Below are positions 1-9,542 of a DNA stretch of 64,000 nt, piece by piece. Under the pieces are notes generated by a model that did no database searches, had not been told where the DNA came from, and was given only the letters and a program-made list of their open reading frames with translations. Both the position numbers and the translations under genes were made by a program. This DNA comes from an alpha proteobacterium L41A (lineage in GTDB: Bacteria; Pseudomonadota; Alphaproteobacteria; Caulobacterales; Caulobacteraceae), in contig AMYY01000014.1 of the NCBI GenBank assembly GCA_000335735.1, forward strand, positions 16,002 through 80,001. Direction: 5' to 3'. How positions within the stretch are numbered: the first letter of the stretch is position 1; each line of letters opens with the position of its first letter.

Positions 1-452
1 ATCCCTGGTTCGCCGGCCTGGGGCCCGAGCCGCTGGGCAACGGCTTCTCCGGCGCCCATCTGGTCGAGGCCTTCGCCGGCAAGAAGCAGAACATCAAGGT
101 CAGTCTGCTGGATCAGCGGATCGTCGCCGGCCTGGGCAACATCTATGTCTGCGAGGCCCTGTACCGCGCCCGCATCTCGCCCCTGGTCGCGGCCGGATCG
201 GTGTCGAAGGCGCGGCTGGAGCGTCTGGCGACCGAGGTCCGAAACGTCCTGAACGACGCCATCGCGGCGGGCGGCTCGACCCTGCGCGACTTCGCCAACG
301 CCGAGGGCGGCCAGGGCTATTTCCAGCACCGGTTCGACGTCTATGGCCGCGAGGGCGAACCGTGCCGTGGCGACAAATGCACCGGCGTCGTCGCCCGCAT
401 CGTTCAGGGCGGCCGTTCCACCTTCTACTGCCCCTCCTGCCAGAAGCGATAA
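1..452 (+). CDS. mutM: Formamidopyrimidine-DNA glycosylase, C-terminal part (5' truncated)
   Basis: This is the C-terminal half of MutM/Fpg, which removes 8-oxoguanine and ring-opened purines from DNA and then cleaves the abasic site. The gene runs in from the left edge; the reading frame is open from base 3. The helix-two-turn-helix segment ([19 protein letters not shown], near bases 108-168) and the C-terminal zinc finger with two CxxC pairs (CRGDKC and CPSC, bases 361-446) are both visible, ending in QKR as is usual. The catalytic N-terminal proline and glutamate lie outside the window, so only the DNA-binding half can be checked. Family assignment is secure. Confidence 0.95.
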   Translation, partial: PWFAGLGPEPLGNGFSGAHLVEAFAGKKQNIKVSLLDQRIVAGLGNIYVCEALYRARISPLVAAGSVSKARLERLATEVRNVLNDAIAAGGSTLRDFANAEGGQGYFQHRFDVYGREGEPCRGDKCTGVVARIVQGGRSTFYCPSCQKR

Positions 453-470
453 GCCTTCGAGGTCCGACCC

Positions 471-914
471 ATGCGCAAAATCCACCTGTGGATCAGTCTG
501 ATCGTCGGCGTCCTGGTCTGGGGCGCCTATTTCGTCCACTTCGTCCAGGGCTTGCGCGACGGCGACCTCGGCGACCTGATCTGGTGGTTCGTCGCCGCCC
601 TGGTCGTCGCCGCCGTCGCCGAGGCCGCCGCCACCGGCCTGATCGCCCGGCTGTTCCGCCGCCGCGCCCGCGTGCTGGACGAGGGGCCGACGCTTCAGGC
701 GGCGCTGAAGGCGGGTCATGTCGCCCTGATGCTGCTGGTCGGCCTGGTGCTGATCTCGGCCCTGGTTCTGGCCCTGTCGTCCGTCTTCGGCTGGACGCTG
801 GACCTGTCGGGCGCGCGGGGTCAGGTCATCGCCGCCAATCTTCTGCTGGGCATGGCGGTCGTGGTCGAACTGGTCCGCGCCGCCCTGACCCTGGCGCTGA
901 TGCCCCGACGATAG
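471..914 (+). CDS. Small integral membrane protein of unknown function
   Basis: A 147-residue protein starting 18 bases after the mutM stop. It has about four hydrophobic helices: residues 7-26, 38-58, 84-106 and 119-141. Charged RRRAR and GDGD segments sit in the connecting loops. It has no recognisable catalytic motif and I do not recognise the family. The tight spacing after mutM suggests cotranscription, but a role in DNA repair is not implied. The ATG at 471 is the first in frame, with a weak purine-rich segment (cgaggtccg) ahead of it. Confidence 0.75.
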   Translation: MRKIHLWISLIVGVLVWGAYFVHFVQGLRDGDLGDLIWWFVAALVVAAVAEAAATGLIARLFRRRARVLDEGPTLQAALKAGHVALMLLVGLVLISALVLALSSVFGWTLDLSGARGQVIAANLLLGMAVVVELVRAALTLALMPRR

Positions 915-973
915 CGGCTGCGCTAGCGGGCCCCGCCTCGCGCCTGTATGACCGCCGTCAAAGGAGACCGACC

Positions 974-1762
<789 letters not shown>

Positions 1763-1810
1763 GTCGCACGCACGCGTCAACCGATCGCCGTGATCGGGCG
1801 TTAGGAGCGA

Positions 1811-2728
1811 ATGATGATCCGCCTCTTCGCCTCGCTTCTTGCGACCCTGTTGGTCCTCGCCCCGGTCGCCGTGCAAGCCCAATCCCAGGCCCAGTCTCAA
1901 ACGCCGGCCTTCAGCTCCAGCCGCATCATCGTCGAGACTCGCGGGCGGGGGCCGGACATCATCTTCATCCCCGGCCTGGGTTCGACCGGCTCGGCCTGGC
2001 GATCGACGGCGGATCGGCTGGATGACCGTTACCGCGTGCATCTGGTCACCCTGCGCGGTTTTGGCGAGACCCGGATCGGCGACAATGTCAGCGGCGGTCT
2101 CGCCGGTCCTGCCGCCAGCGAGATCGAACGCTACATCCGCGAGCAGCGGATCGCCCGTCCCGCCCTGATCGGCCATTCGCTGGGCGGCCAGATCGCCCTG
2201 CGCGTCGCCGCCGACATGGGACAGGGGGCGGGGGGCGACCGAATCGGGCGCGTCATGGTGGTCGATTCCTCGCCCTTCTTCCCGTCCCTGATCGACGCGC
2301 GCACCACATCCGATCAGGTCGAGCCCCTGGCCCGGCTGGGCTATCAGGCCCTGCTCCTGTTCGGCGATCAGGCGCTGAAGTCCCAGGTCGCGGCCTTTGG
2401 CGTGGACATGGGTCTGGCCGGCGACATGGTATTCCAGGGGCTGGGACTTCAGGGCGGCGACCGGCGCGTCCTGGCCCAGGGCCTGTATGAGGCCTTGACC
2501 GTCGATCTGCGTCCCCGCCTGTCTGAGATCACCGCCCCTGTCACCGTCGTCTATGGCTGGACCCGCGATCCCGATGCGCCGCGCAACCGGCTGGAGGGTC
2601 TGTATCGCTACGGCTTCGAAGGCTTGCCGCGCACGGCCCGGTTCGAGCGGATCGAAGGCGCCGAACACCAGGTGATGATGCAGCAGCCGCAGCGGTTCCT
2701 GGCGGCGGTGCAGCGGTTCCTGAGCTGA
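1811..2728 (+). CDS. Secreted alpha/beta hydrolase
   Basis: A 305-residue alpha/beta-hydrolase-fold protein with an N-terminal signal peptide (residues 1-23, ending in VAVQAQ), so probably periplasmic. The oxyanion-hole segment FIPGLGSTGSAW (about residues 53-64), the nucleophile elbow GHSLGG with serine near residue 122, and a C-terminal EGAEHQVMMQQP giving the histidine are all visible. An aspartate in YGWTRDPDAPR is a candidate third member of the triad. A run of QAQSQAQSQ follows the signal cleavage site. Substrate unknown. The start is preceded by aggagcga; a second ATG follows directly. It converges on the dsbD-like gene with three bases between them. Confidence 0.85.
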   Translation: MMIRLFASLLATLLVLAPVAVQAQSQAQSQTPAFSSSRIIVETRGRGPDIIFIPGLGSTGSAWRSTADRLDDRYRVHLVTLRGFGETRIGDNVSGGLAGPAASEIERYIREQRIARPALIGHSLGGQIALRVAADMGQGAGGDRIGRVMVVDSSPFFPSLIDARTTSDQVEPLARLGYQALLLFGDQALKSQVAAFGVDMGLAGDMVFQGLGLQGGDRRVLAQGLYEALTVDLRPRLSEITAPVTVVYGWTRDPDAPRNRLEGLYRYGFEGLPRTARFERIEGAEHQVMMQQPQRFLAAVQRFLS

Positions 2729-2731
2729 CGC

Positions 2732-4906
2732 TCAATCCTTCAGCGCATCCACCACCACGCCCTCGGTCAGCAGTTGCGGCAGGATTTCCGGCTCGGCCCG
2801 ACCCGGTCGATAAAGCAGATACAGCGGCACGCCCGAGCGCCCATGCGCCTGAAGCTCGCGGGTGATGGCGTCGTCGCGCCGGGTCCAGTCGCCGACCAGA
2901 TAGGCGGCGTTCGCCTCGCGCATGGCCTCGGCGACACGGGGCGAAGACAGGGCCGCGCGTTCGTTGATCTTGCACGTCACGCACCAGTCGGCGGTCAGAT
3001 TGACCAGCACGGGTCGTCCCGACGCGGTCGCTGCCTTCACCGCCGCCGCCGACCAGGGCTGGGCCGCCAGCGGGCCGCTGTCGCCTTGGGGCGTGGCGTT
3101 CGCATGTCGCCCCGCGCCCGCCGCGACGCCTGCCAGGCCCAGCGCCAGGACGCCGACGACGACCGCGCAGATCGTGGTCAGGATCGGCCGTTCATCACGC
3201 TGGCGCGCCGCTTGCGCCAGACCCGTCAGCCAGGCCGCCAAGGCCAGCAGCAACGCCGCCGTCAACAGCAGGCCCAGGGCGTCGACGCCGCCCTGTCGCG
3301 TGAACACCCACAGCAGCCACAGCGCCGCCCCATACATGGGAAAGGCCAGCAGACCCTTCAGCCGCTCCATCCAGACGCCCGGTCGCGGCAGGCGCGACAG
3401 CAGGCCAGGCGACAGGCTGACCGCCAGATAGGGCAGGGCCAGACCCAGCCCCAGCATCAGGAACACGGCCAGCGCCATCGGCCAGGGCAGGACCAGGGCC
3501 GCGCCGAGCGCTGCGGCCATGAAGGGCGCGGTGCAGGGCGCCGCAACGACCACGGCAAGAACGCCGGTGAAGAAGGCGCCCGCCGAACCGGGCAGGCGCG
3601 ACAGGGGACCGGACCCCGCGTTCTGCAATCCGGCGCCCACGTGGAAGACGCCCGACAGGTTCAGTCCGACCAGCAGCATGACCAGGGCCAGGGCCGCGAC
3701 CACGCCCGGCGACTGAAGCTGGAACCCCCAGCCGATCGCCTGACCCGCCGCCCTCAACACCAGCAGGGCGCCGGCCAGAACCAGGAAGCTGACCAGAACC
3801 CCGGCGGTGAAGGCCAGGCCGTCGCGCCGCGCCCGCGCCGGATCATGCGCCGCCGCCGACAGCGACGCCGCCTTCATCGCCAGAACTGGGAAGACGCACG
3901 GCATCAGGTTCAGCACCAGCCCGCCTAGCAGCGCCAGGCTCAGGGCCTGAAGGAAGACAAGGGCGCCGGTCTTCGCCGGGGCCTCTGTGGTTTCGTCCAG
4001 CGGCTTCAGCGCCTCGCCGCCTTGGGCGCCCGCCAGAGGCGCGCCCGGCTCCGCCGTGATCTCCCACGCGCCCTTGTCGGTCGCCAGGACCCCGCTCAGC
4101 GCCGTCTGCGTGGCATCCTTTCCGGCCGTCAGCGTCAGTGTCAGGCCGTTCGGACCCCTCTGGCCCGGCTGGGGCGCCGCATGGTCGATCCGGCCGCCGT
4201 CGAAAGGATAGAAGTAGACCTGTCCGATGTCAGCGCCCGCCTGGTCACCAGATAGCGGTCCGCCGGTCGCGGTCAGGATCAGCTTGCCGCCCTGACGCGT
4301 GACGCGCGCCTCTATCCCGGCCGGGCGTGGCGCGGTTTCGACCAGCCGCTCGATCTTCTCACCCCAGGGTTTGGCCAGCGGCGCTGCGCCCTCGCGCACC
4401 GGCAGGGCCAGCGACAGGGTCATCGGCTCGGGCACGCACATCTGGTCGCTGCACACCAGGAACAGCACATCCGTCGTCAGGGTCAGCACCTCGCCCGGTC
4501 GCGCCGTCGGCGGCACATGGATCGGCACGGGCAAGAGCACCGCGCCCGAATACCCATAGTTCATCAGGCTCATCAGCCGCTGGCGGCTGGGCAGGGGCCA
4601 CAGGATCGGATCGGCGGTCACACCGGCGGGCAGCGTCCAGATCAGGCTGGTGGCGCCGCCGCTGTCGCCGGGATTGCGCCAATAGGTGTGCCAGCCGGGC
4701 GCGATCTTCTGGCGCACCGCCACCACGGTCGTCGAACCGGGCGCGACCCATTGCGACATCGGGACCAGTTCGGCCTCGATCCGCTCGGTCCGCTGCGGCC
4801 CGAAGGCGACGACGCCCGTGGGCTGGCTCTGCACCGGCTGGGCGACGGCTGCCGAAACGCCCGTCAAACTAAACAGCAGGCCGAGGAGAAGGGCGAAGAG
4901 GCGCAA
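2732..4906 (-). CDS. DsbD/ScsB-like protein-disulfide reductase
   Basis: A 724-residue inner-membrane conduit that passes electrons from cytoplasmic thioredoxin to periplasmic disulfides. Order of parts: a signal peptide (1-22); a periplasmic N-terminal domain of ScsB type with a CSDQMC cysteine pair near residue 155; an eight-helix DsbD beta domain with its two redox cysteines in NLMPCVFP and VAAPCTAP; and a C-terminal thioredoxin-like domain with WCVTC at residues 641-645. All redox centres are present. The only plausible in-frame start is TTG at 4906, as the next methionine is inside the mature protein. ScsB-like is more likely than classical DsbD because of the N-terminal domain. Confidence 0.88.
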   Translation of the reverse strand: MRLFALLLGLLFSLTGVSAAVAQPVQSQPTGVVAFGPQRTERIEAELVPMSQWVAPGSTTVVAVRQKIAPGWHTYWRNPGDSGGATSLIWTLPAGVTADPILWPLPSRQRLMSLMNYGYSGAVLLPVPIHVPPTARPGEVLTLTTDVLFLVCSDQMCVPEPMTLSLALPVREGAAPLAKPWGEKIERLVETAPRPAGIEARVTRQGGKLILTATGGPLSGDQAGADIGQVYFYPFDGGRIDHAAPQPGQRGPNGLTLTLTAGKDATQTALSGVLATDKGAWEITAEPGAPLAGAQGGEALKPLDETTEAPAKTGALVFLQALSLALLGGLVLNLMPCVFPVLAMKAASLSAAAHDPARARRDGLAFTAGVLVSFLVLAGALLVLRAAGQAIGWGFQLQSPGVVAALALVMLLVGLNLSGVFHVGAGLQNAGSGPLSRLPGSAGAFFTGVLAVVVAAPCTAPFMAAALGAALVLPWPMALAVFLMLGLGLALPYLAVSLSPGLLSRLPRPGVWMERLKGLLAFPMYGAALWLLWVFTRQGGVDALGLLLTAALLLALAAWLTGLAQAARQRDERPILTTICAVVVGVLALGLAGVAAGAGRHANATPQGDSGPLAAQPWSAAAVKAATASGRPVLVNLTADWCVTCKINERAALSSPRVAEAMREANAAYLVGDWTRRDDAITRELQAHGRSGVPLYLLYRPGRAEPEILPQLLTEGVVVDALKD

Positions 4907-4992
4907 ACACGTGTTCCGGCAGGCGAGGGGGAGCGCCGCAACCTAATGCGTCACGCGTCCCCGCGCCATCGCTGCGCCCGCCCCCGCGTCGA

Positions 4993-5433
4993 TCAGCGCG
5001 GATAGGCCTCGTAGATCACTTCCGCGCGGCGACGCAGCGGTTCGTCATTGCCGGCTGCTGTCGTGGCGCCCGCATCGCCCGCGGCGCTCAGCTCGAAGAT
5101 GGGCGCGGGCATGCCGGCCCGCGTCAGCGCCTCGACCACCGTCCGCGCGCGCCGCTGCGACAGGTTCAGATTGGCTTCGGGCGTTCCCGTGGCGTCGGCC
5201 AGGCCCACCACGCGCACCTTGCGCACGTCGCAATCCTTGGCCTTCTCGGCCGCCGCGTGCAGCACCATCGCCGCCGGCTCCGTCAGCCGCGCCTGGTTCT
5301 CCAGGAAATAGACATCGAAACGCCCCGGCGCGCACAGCGATTCGCCCACCACCAGCGCTTCGCGCTTGGGCATGGGCGCACACGCCGCCAGCATTCCCAA
5401 GGCCGCCACGGCCAGACCCATCGATCGCTTCAT
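4993..5433 (-). CDS. OmpA-family peptidoglycan-associated lipoprotein
   Basis: A 146-residue lipoprotein. It has a short signal peptide and the lipobox LAAC at about residues 15-18, followed by an OmpA C-terminal domain that binds peptidoglycan (VGLADATGTPEANLNLSQRRA, with the usual NxxLSxxRA pattern). It would anchor the outer membrane to the cell wall. I chose ATG 5433 because it is preceded by ggaggagggctgag, a strong ribosome binding site; a start ten codons further upstream lacks one and would bury the signal peptide. The gene has its own upstream stem-loops, so it is probably transcribed separately from the glycine-zipper gene. Confidence 0.85.
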   Translation of the reverse strand: MKRSMGLAVAALGMLAACAPMPKREALVVGESLCAPGRFDVYFLENQARLTEPAAMVLHAAAEKAKDCDVRKVRVVGLADATGTPEANLNLSQRRARTVVEALTRAGMPAPIFELSAAGDAGATTAAGNDEPLRRRAEVIYEAYPR

Positions 5434-5466
5434 CTCAGCCCTCCTCCGGCTCGGCCGGCCCATTGC

Positions 5467-5504
5467 GCAAAAGAGGCGGCCCGTCGTCCGACAGACCGCC
5501 TCTT
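5467..5504 (-). terminator. Intrinsic terminator after the glycine-zipper lipoprotein gene
   Basis: A 9-bp perfect stem (5471-5479 with 5496-5504) with a 16-base loop. On the minus strand it runs into a short T tract (ctcttttg). It is the second of two stem-loops between the glycine-zipper gene and the OmpA-family gene. Confidence 0.65.
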
Positions 5505-5513
5505 CAACCTAGC

Positions 5514-5539
5514 GCCGGTCGCGAGCCTTCGCGACCGGC
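5514..5539 (-). terminator. Stem-loop just after the glycine-zipper gene
   Basis: A perfect 10-bp GC-rich stem (gccggtcgcg with cgcgaccggc) around a six-base loop, 13 bases beyond the stop codon of the minus-strand gene. There is no T tract directly after it, so it may work with the next stem-loop or protect the 3' end. Confidence 0.5.
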
Positions 5540-5552
5540 ATTTGATCACTGA

Positions 5553-5903
5553 TCAATAACGGCGCGTACCGTTGTCCCAGTAGCACTCGTCCTGGCGGTT
5601 GTCGTAGCAGTAGTAGTAGCGACCTTGGCTGTCGCGATAACGCTGCTGGTTGTTGCGGTCCTGGTTCGAGCCGCGGATGGCGCCGGCCGTACCGCCAAGG
5701 GCGCCGCCGATCAGGGCGCCGGTCGCAGCGTTGCCGCCGCCGACATTGTTGCCGATGATGGCGCCGGCGACGGCGCCCAGGCCGGCACCGATTGCGCCCT
5801 GGCGGACGGTTTCGTTCGTGCCGTTGTTATAGCCGTACGGGTCGCTGGCGCAGGCCGAAGCCAGCAGGCCGGCGCCGGCAATCGCGATAATCGCCTTTTT
5901 CAT
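5553..5903 (-). CDS. Glycine-zipper outer-membrane lipoprotein, stress-response promoter
   Basis: A 116-residue lipoprotein with signal peptide MKKAIIAIAGAGLLASAC (lipobox cysteine at 18). A glycine-zipper region follows (about residues 37-80) in which GxxxG/A patterns repeat, as in the 17-kDa surface antigen and SlyB families that insert in the outer membrane. The C terminus is rich in Tyr, Arg, Asn and Asp, with a pair of cysteines (YYYCYDNRQDECYW). ATG 5903 has the ribosome binding site aaaggaattc; the longer upstream frame is not coding. An exact GGAAC-N16-CGTT sigma-T promoter lies 44 bases upstream, so general stress induction is predicted. Molecular role unknown. Confidence 0.88.
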   Translation of the reverse strand: MKKAIIAIAGAGLLASACASDPYGYNNGTNETVRQGAIGAGLGAVAGAIIGNNVGGGNAATGALIGGALGGTAGAIRGSNQDRNNQQRYRDSQGRYYYCYDNRQDECYWDNGTRRY

Positions 5904-5946
5904 GATGAATTCCTTTGTCCCTGGGTGTTGGCCCCTGTGGGCAGCA

Positions 5947-5971
5947 AACGTGTCCTCGCGGCATAGGTTCC
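5947..5971 (-). promoter_or_regulatory. Sigma-T (EcfG) promoter of the glycine-zipper lipoprotein gene
   Basis: On the minus strand GGAAC (5967-5971) is followed after exactly 16 bases by CGTT (5947-5950) and another T. This is the same architecture as the promoters of phyR and nepR in this window. The -10 element ends 43 bases before the ATG. Confidence 0.82.
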
Positions 5972-6045
5972 GCATCGACAAACTGCATCGGCAACTATGG
6001 TGACGCTTGGGCGGAACGACGGCGCCCGCGAGGCGTTCGGCCGCC

Positions 6046-6981
6046 ATGATCGATGTCGCCCAACCCTCCTCCGACGCAGACGACAAGCCTGCGTTGACGC
6101 CCCATGCCCAGATCCGGCACGCCGTGATGCTGGTCAATCCGCTGTCTGGAAGCGTGGGGCCCCGCGCCGCCGGCGAGGCCGAAGCCCTGTTGGCGCAGTA
6201 TGACCTCAAGGCCGAGGTCGTGTCGTTTGAAGGGGGCAACTTCGACCAGATCATCGCCGACGCCTTCGCCGCCAAGCCGGACGTAATCTTCGTTCTGGCC
6301 GGCGACGGCACGGCGCGCTCGGTGGCGTCGAAGGCCAAGCCTGACGGTCCGATGATCGCGCCCTTGCCTGGCGGCACGATGAACATGTTGCCCAAGGCGC
6401 TTTATGGCACCGCCGACTGGAAGCTGGCGCTGAAGCGGGCGCTGGAGGAGGGCGAGCCTCAGGCCGTATCGGGCGGCGAGGTTCAGGGCGAATACTTCTA
6501 TTGCGCCGCCATTCTGGGATCGCCGGCGCTGTGGGCGCCGGCGCGCGAGGCGATGCGGACCGGCAAGATCAAGCTGGCCTGGCAATACGGCCGTCGCGCC
6601 CTGAAGCGCGCCTTTTCGGGGCGCCTGCGCTTCGCCCTGGACGGCGGAGAAAAACGCCGCACCGAGGCGCTGGTGCTGATCAGTCCGATGATCTCCAAGG
6701 CGATGGAGGATCCCATCGGACTGGAAGCGGCCGCCATGGACCCCAGCGATGCGACCCAGGCCTTCCGCCTGGCCGCGACCGCCCTGTTCAGCGACTGGCG
6801 CCACGATCCGGCCGTCTCGACCCGCCCGGCGAAACGGATCGAGGTGCGCGCGCGCTCGAAAATTCCTGCCGTGATCGACGGCGAGCCCCTGCTGCTCAAG
6901 CCCGAGGCCGTCATCCGCTTCGTGCCCAAGGCCTTCAAGGCGCTGGCGCCCAAACCGCCGTCGGCCGAGGACAGCATCTGA
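6046..6981 (+). CDS. Diacylglycerol kinase catalytic-domain protein
   Basis: A 311-residue protein of the DagK/YegS lipid kinase family, which phosphorylates diacylglycerol or related lipids with ATP. The N-terminal MLVNPLSGSVG, the nucleotide-binding VLAGDGTARSVASKA (GDGT near residue 87) and PLPGGTMNMLPKAL are all conserved, and the C-terminal beta domain is full length. The start is uncertain: ATG 6046 was chosen, with ATG 6007 possible and no strong ribosome binding site at either. The stop overlaps the ATG of the next gene by one base (TGATG), so the two are translationally coupled. The true lipid substrate is not known. Confidence 0.85.
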   Translation: MIDVAQPSSDADDKPALTPHAQIRHAVMLVNPLSGSVGPRAAGEAEALLAQYDLKAEVVSFEGGNFDQIIADAFAAKPDVIFVLAGDGTARSVASKAKPDGPMIAPLPGGTMNMLPKALYGTADWKLALKRALEEGEPQAVSGGEVQGEYFYCAAILGSPALWAPAREAMRTGKIKLAWQYGRRALKRAFSGRLRFALDGGEKRRTEALVLISPMISKAMEDPIGLEAAAMDPSDATQAFRLAATALFSDWRHDPAVSTRPAKRIEVRARSKIPAVIDGEPLLLKPEAVIRFVPKAFKALAPKPPSAEDSI

Positions 6982-7832
6982 TGGGACGCGTTCTTCAGTT
7001 TTCCGACGTCCACTTCGGCTGCGAGCACAAGCGCGCCTGCGCCGCCGCTCTGGAATACGCCCACGCGACGCCCAACGATCTGGTGCTGATCACGGGCGAC
7101 ATCACGCAAAAGGGTTTCCCCGACGAGTTCAAGGCGGCGGGCCAATGGATGCGGGCCATGCCCGAGCCGCGCTTCGTCATCGTGGGCAATCATGACGTGC
7201 CCTATTGGGACGCCGTCGCGCGGGTCTTCCATCCCTGGCGCGCCTTCGAGACCGAGACCGGCTTTCCCGCCCACGACGGCCAGTTCCGCAGCGACACGGT
7301 CATGGTGCGCGGCGTCGTCACCGCGCGCGGCTGGCAGGCGCGGCCCAACTGGTCGAAGGGCGTCATCGACCTGGACCAGACACGCCGTGCGGCCGAGGCC
7401 CTGCGTCAGGCGCCGATCGGCGCGCTGCGGATCCTCGCCTGTCACCATCCGCTGATCGAGATGGTCGGCACGCCGATGACCGGCGACGTCAAGCGCGGGG
7501 ACGAGGCGGCCCTGATCTTCGCCGAGGCGGGCGTCGATCTTATCATGACCGGTCACGTCCATGTGCCGTTCGCCATGCCGATCCCGCTGGCGGATCGCTG
7601 CTCCTACGCCGTCGGATGCGGGACGCTTTCACACCGAGAGCGCGGCGCGCCGCCCGGCTTCAACCAGATCGATTGGGACGCCAAGACGATCACCGTCACG
7701 GCCCTGGCCTGGGATGGAACGAGCTATCGCTCGCATCAGGTGTGGCGACTGCCGCGCCGTCAGGACACCCGCAAGGCGACCACCGCGCCCAGCCCGGTCG
7801 AGCCCGGCGCGCTGGAGAAGGCGGCGGTCTGA
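6981..7832 (+). CDS. Calcineurin-like metallophosphoesterase
   Basis: A 283-residue phosphoesterase with the full dimetal-site set: FSDVHFG (D-x-H), ITGDIT (GD), GNHD, CHHPL and TGHVHVPF (GHxH). These place it in the calcineurin-like superfamily, closest in layout to cAMP phosphodiesterase/CpdA-type enzymes. It is coupled to the preceding lipid-kinase-like gene through a TGATG overlap, which suggests a linked step in lipid or nucleotide phosphate turnover; that link is inference. The start is fixed by the overlap. The last 30 residues are a low-complexity tail. Substrate unknown. Confidence 0.88.
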   Translation: MGRVLQFSDVHFGCEHKRACAAALEYAHATPNDLVLITGDITQKGFPDEFKAAGQWMRAMPEPRFVIVGNHDVPYWDAVARVFHPWRAFETETGFPAHDGQFRSDTVMVRGVVTARGWQARPNWSKGVIDLDQTRRAAEALRQAPIGALRILACHHPLIEMVGTPMTGDVKRGDEAALIFAEAGVDLIMTGHVHVPFAMPIPLADRCSYAVGCGTLSHRERGAPPGFNQIDWDAKTITVTALAWDGTSYRSHQVWRLPRRQDTRKATTAPSPVEPGALEKAAV

Positions 7833-7836
7833 GCCT

Positions 7837-7981
7837 GTCTCCTCCCCATTTCATGGGGAGGTGGCTCGAAGCGTAGCGGAGAGACGGAGGGGTTTCTTGC
7901 TGCTCGCAGCGCCGGTGCGACGTCAAGAGCCCCTCCACCCCGCTTCGCACGGTCCCCCTCCCCACGCTGTGGGGAGGAGAC
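7837..7981. repeat. MITE-like intergenic repeat with 12-bp inverted ends
   Basis: The 157-base gap between the phosphoesterase gene and amn is filled by one palindromic element. Its ends are a perfect 12-bp inverted repeat (GTCTCCTCCCCA at 7837-7848, its complement at 7970-7981). Each end also carries its own small hairpin (cctcccca...tggggagg). It has no coding capacity. The form resembles dispersed intergenic repeats common in Caulobacterales. Both flanking genes end facing it, so it may also act as a transcription barrier. Confidence 0.7.
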
Positions 7982-7989
7982 GGCCGGGA

Positions 7990-9435
7990 TCAACGGAATG
8001 GCGGTTCGTCGAAGGCGCGCAGTTTGCGCGAGTGCAGCTTGGAGCCCTCGCTGCGCATCAGGTCGACCGCCTGGATGCCGATCTGCAGGTGTTCGGAGAT
8101 CGAGCCTTCGTAGAAGCGGTTGGCCTGACCCGGCAGTTTGATCTCGCCGTGCAGCGGCTTGTCCGACACGCAAAGCAACGTCCCGTAGGGCACGCGGAAG
8201 CGATAGCCCTGGGCCGCGATGGTGGCGCTTTCCATGTCGATGGCGACGGCTCTGGACTGGTTGAAGCGCAGGGCCGATTTGGAATAGCGCAGCTCCCAGT
8301 TCCGGTCGTCGGTGGTGACGACGGTGCCGGTGCGCAGGCGCAGCTTCACCTCGTCGCCGGGCATGCCGCTGACCGACTTGGTGGCGTCATAGAGGGCGCG
8401 CTGAACCTCGGCGATCGACGGGATCGGAATGTCGGGCGGCAGCACCGCGTCCAGCACGTGATCGTCGCGCAGATAGGCGTGAGCCAGGACATAGTCGCCG
8501 ATAGTCTGGCTGGCGCGCAGGCCCCCGCAGTGGCCGATCATCAGCCAGACGTGCGGGCGGGTGACCGCCAGGTGATCCGTGATGGTCTTGGCGTTGGACG
8601 GGCCGACGCCGATGTTGACCAGGGTCACGCCCTTATGGCCCGGCGCGGTCAGGTGATAGGCCGGCATCTGGTGCTTCTTCCAGGCCGTGTCGCTGATCGC
8701 CGCCTCGGGGTTGGGCGTATCGCGCGTGATCACCACGCCGCCGGCGCAGGACAGGGTCTGATACGGCGAGCCGGGCGTCCGAAGTTGCTCGATGGCCCAA
8801 CGCACGAACTCGTCGACATAGCGATTGTAGTTTGTGAACAGGACATAGGACTGAACGTCGTCCACCGGCGTGCCGGTGTAGTGTTTCAGCCGCGCCAGCG
8901 AGAAGTCGGTCCGTAGGCCGTCGAAGTGCGACAGGGGGAAGTCGCCGCCCATTTCGAACAGGCCGTCGGCGATCTCGTCGCCGATATGGGCCAGGTCCGT
9001 GGTGGGAAACCAGCGCGCAAGAGCCGCCGTCATCGACCGGTCCAGCGCGACCTCCAGCCCGTCCGTCACATAGGGGAAGGGGATTTCCTGGCGCGAGACG
9101 CCGACCTCGAAGGTCGCATTATATTCCTGTTCCAGCAGGCCCAACTGTTCGGTCAGATAGGGGCGGAACAGGTCCGGTCGCGTGACCGTGGTCGAATAGC
9201 TGCCCTGTCTCGACAGCCGGGCATAGGCGCGCGGCTCCAGGTCTTGGGGGCGATCCCCGTCCCAGCGGATGCGAAGTTCGGGATAGGCGAACACCCCTTC
9301 GGCGCGTTTGACCGGATCGGGCCGCGCGCCGGTGTTGACGAAATCCCGCACGGCGTCGCGCAGGTTGGTCACGGATTGGGTGTAGAGGGTTTCGAGGCGG
9401 TCCAGCGCCGCCTGTGCTGTCATCTGTTCTGTCAT
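7990..9435 (-). CDS. amn: AMP nucleosidase
   Basis: A 481-residue enzyme that hydrolyses AMP to adenine and ribose 5-phosphate, setting intracellular AMP levels. The length is close to the known enzyme (484 residues in E. coli). The N-terminal Amn-specific domain is present, and the C-terminal nucleoside phosphorylase-fold domain shows VNIGVGPSNAKTITDHLAV, WLMIGHCGGLR and AIDMESATIAAQGYRFRVPYG, where the glutamate of DMES contacts the ribose. ATG 9435 was chosen because gaggaagtc precedes it; the frame is open 25 codons further up but without a good start. The gene diverges from the MFS transporter. Confidence 0.92.
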   Translation of the reverse strand: MTEQMTAQAALDRLETLYTQSVTNLRDAVRDFVNTGARPDPVKRAEGVFAYPELRIRWDGDRPQDLEPRAYARLSRQGSYSTTVTRPDLFRPYLTEQLGLLEQEYNATFEVGVSRQEIPFPYVTDGLEVALDRSMTAALARWFPTTDLAHIGDEIADGLFEMGGDFPLSHFDGLRTDFSLARLKHYTGTPVDDVQSYVLFTNYNRYVDEFVRWAIEQLRTPGSPYQTLSCAGGVVITRDTPNPEAAISDTAWKKHQMPAYHLTAPGHKGVTLVNIGVGPSNAKTITDHLAVTRPHVWLMIGHCGGLRASQTIGDYVLAHAYLRDDHVLDAVLPPDIPIPSIAEVQRALYDATKSVSGMPGDEVKLRLRTGTVVTTDDRNWELRYSKSALRFNQSRAVAIDMESATIAAQGYRFRVPYGTLLCVSDKPLHGEIKLPGQANRFYEGSISEHLQIGIQAVDLMRSEGSKLHSRKLRAFDEPPFR

Positions 9436-9542
9436 GACTTCCTCTAGCGAAGCTTCGCGGCTTTGGCGAGGCGCCCGCCGTTCAAACCCGATTTCGCTGC
9501 ATTGCAGCAATTTATGACGGGCGTGCGGTTGCGGATCGGGGC

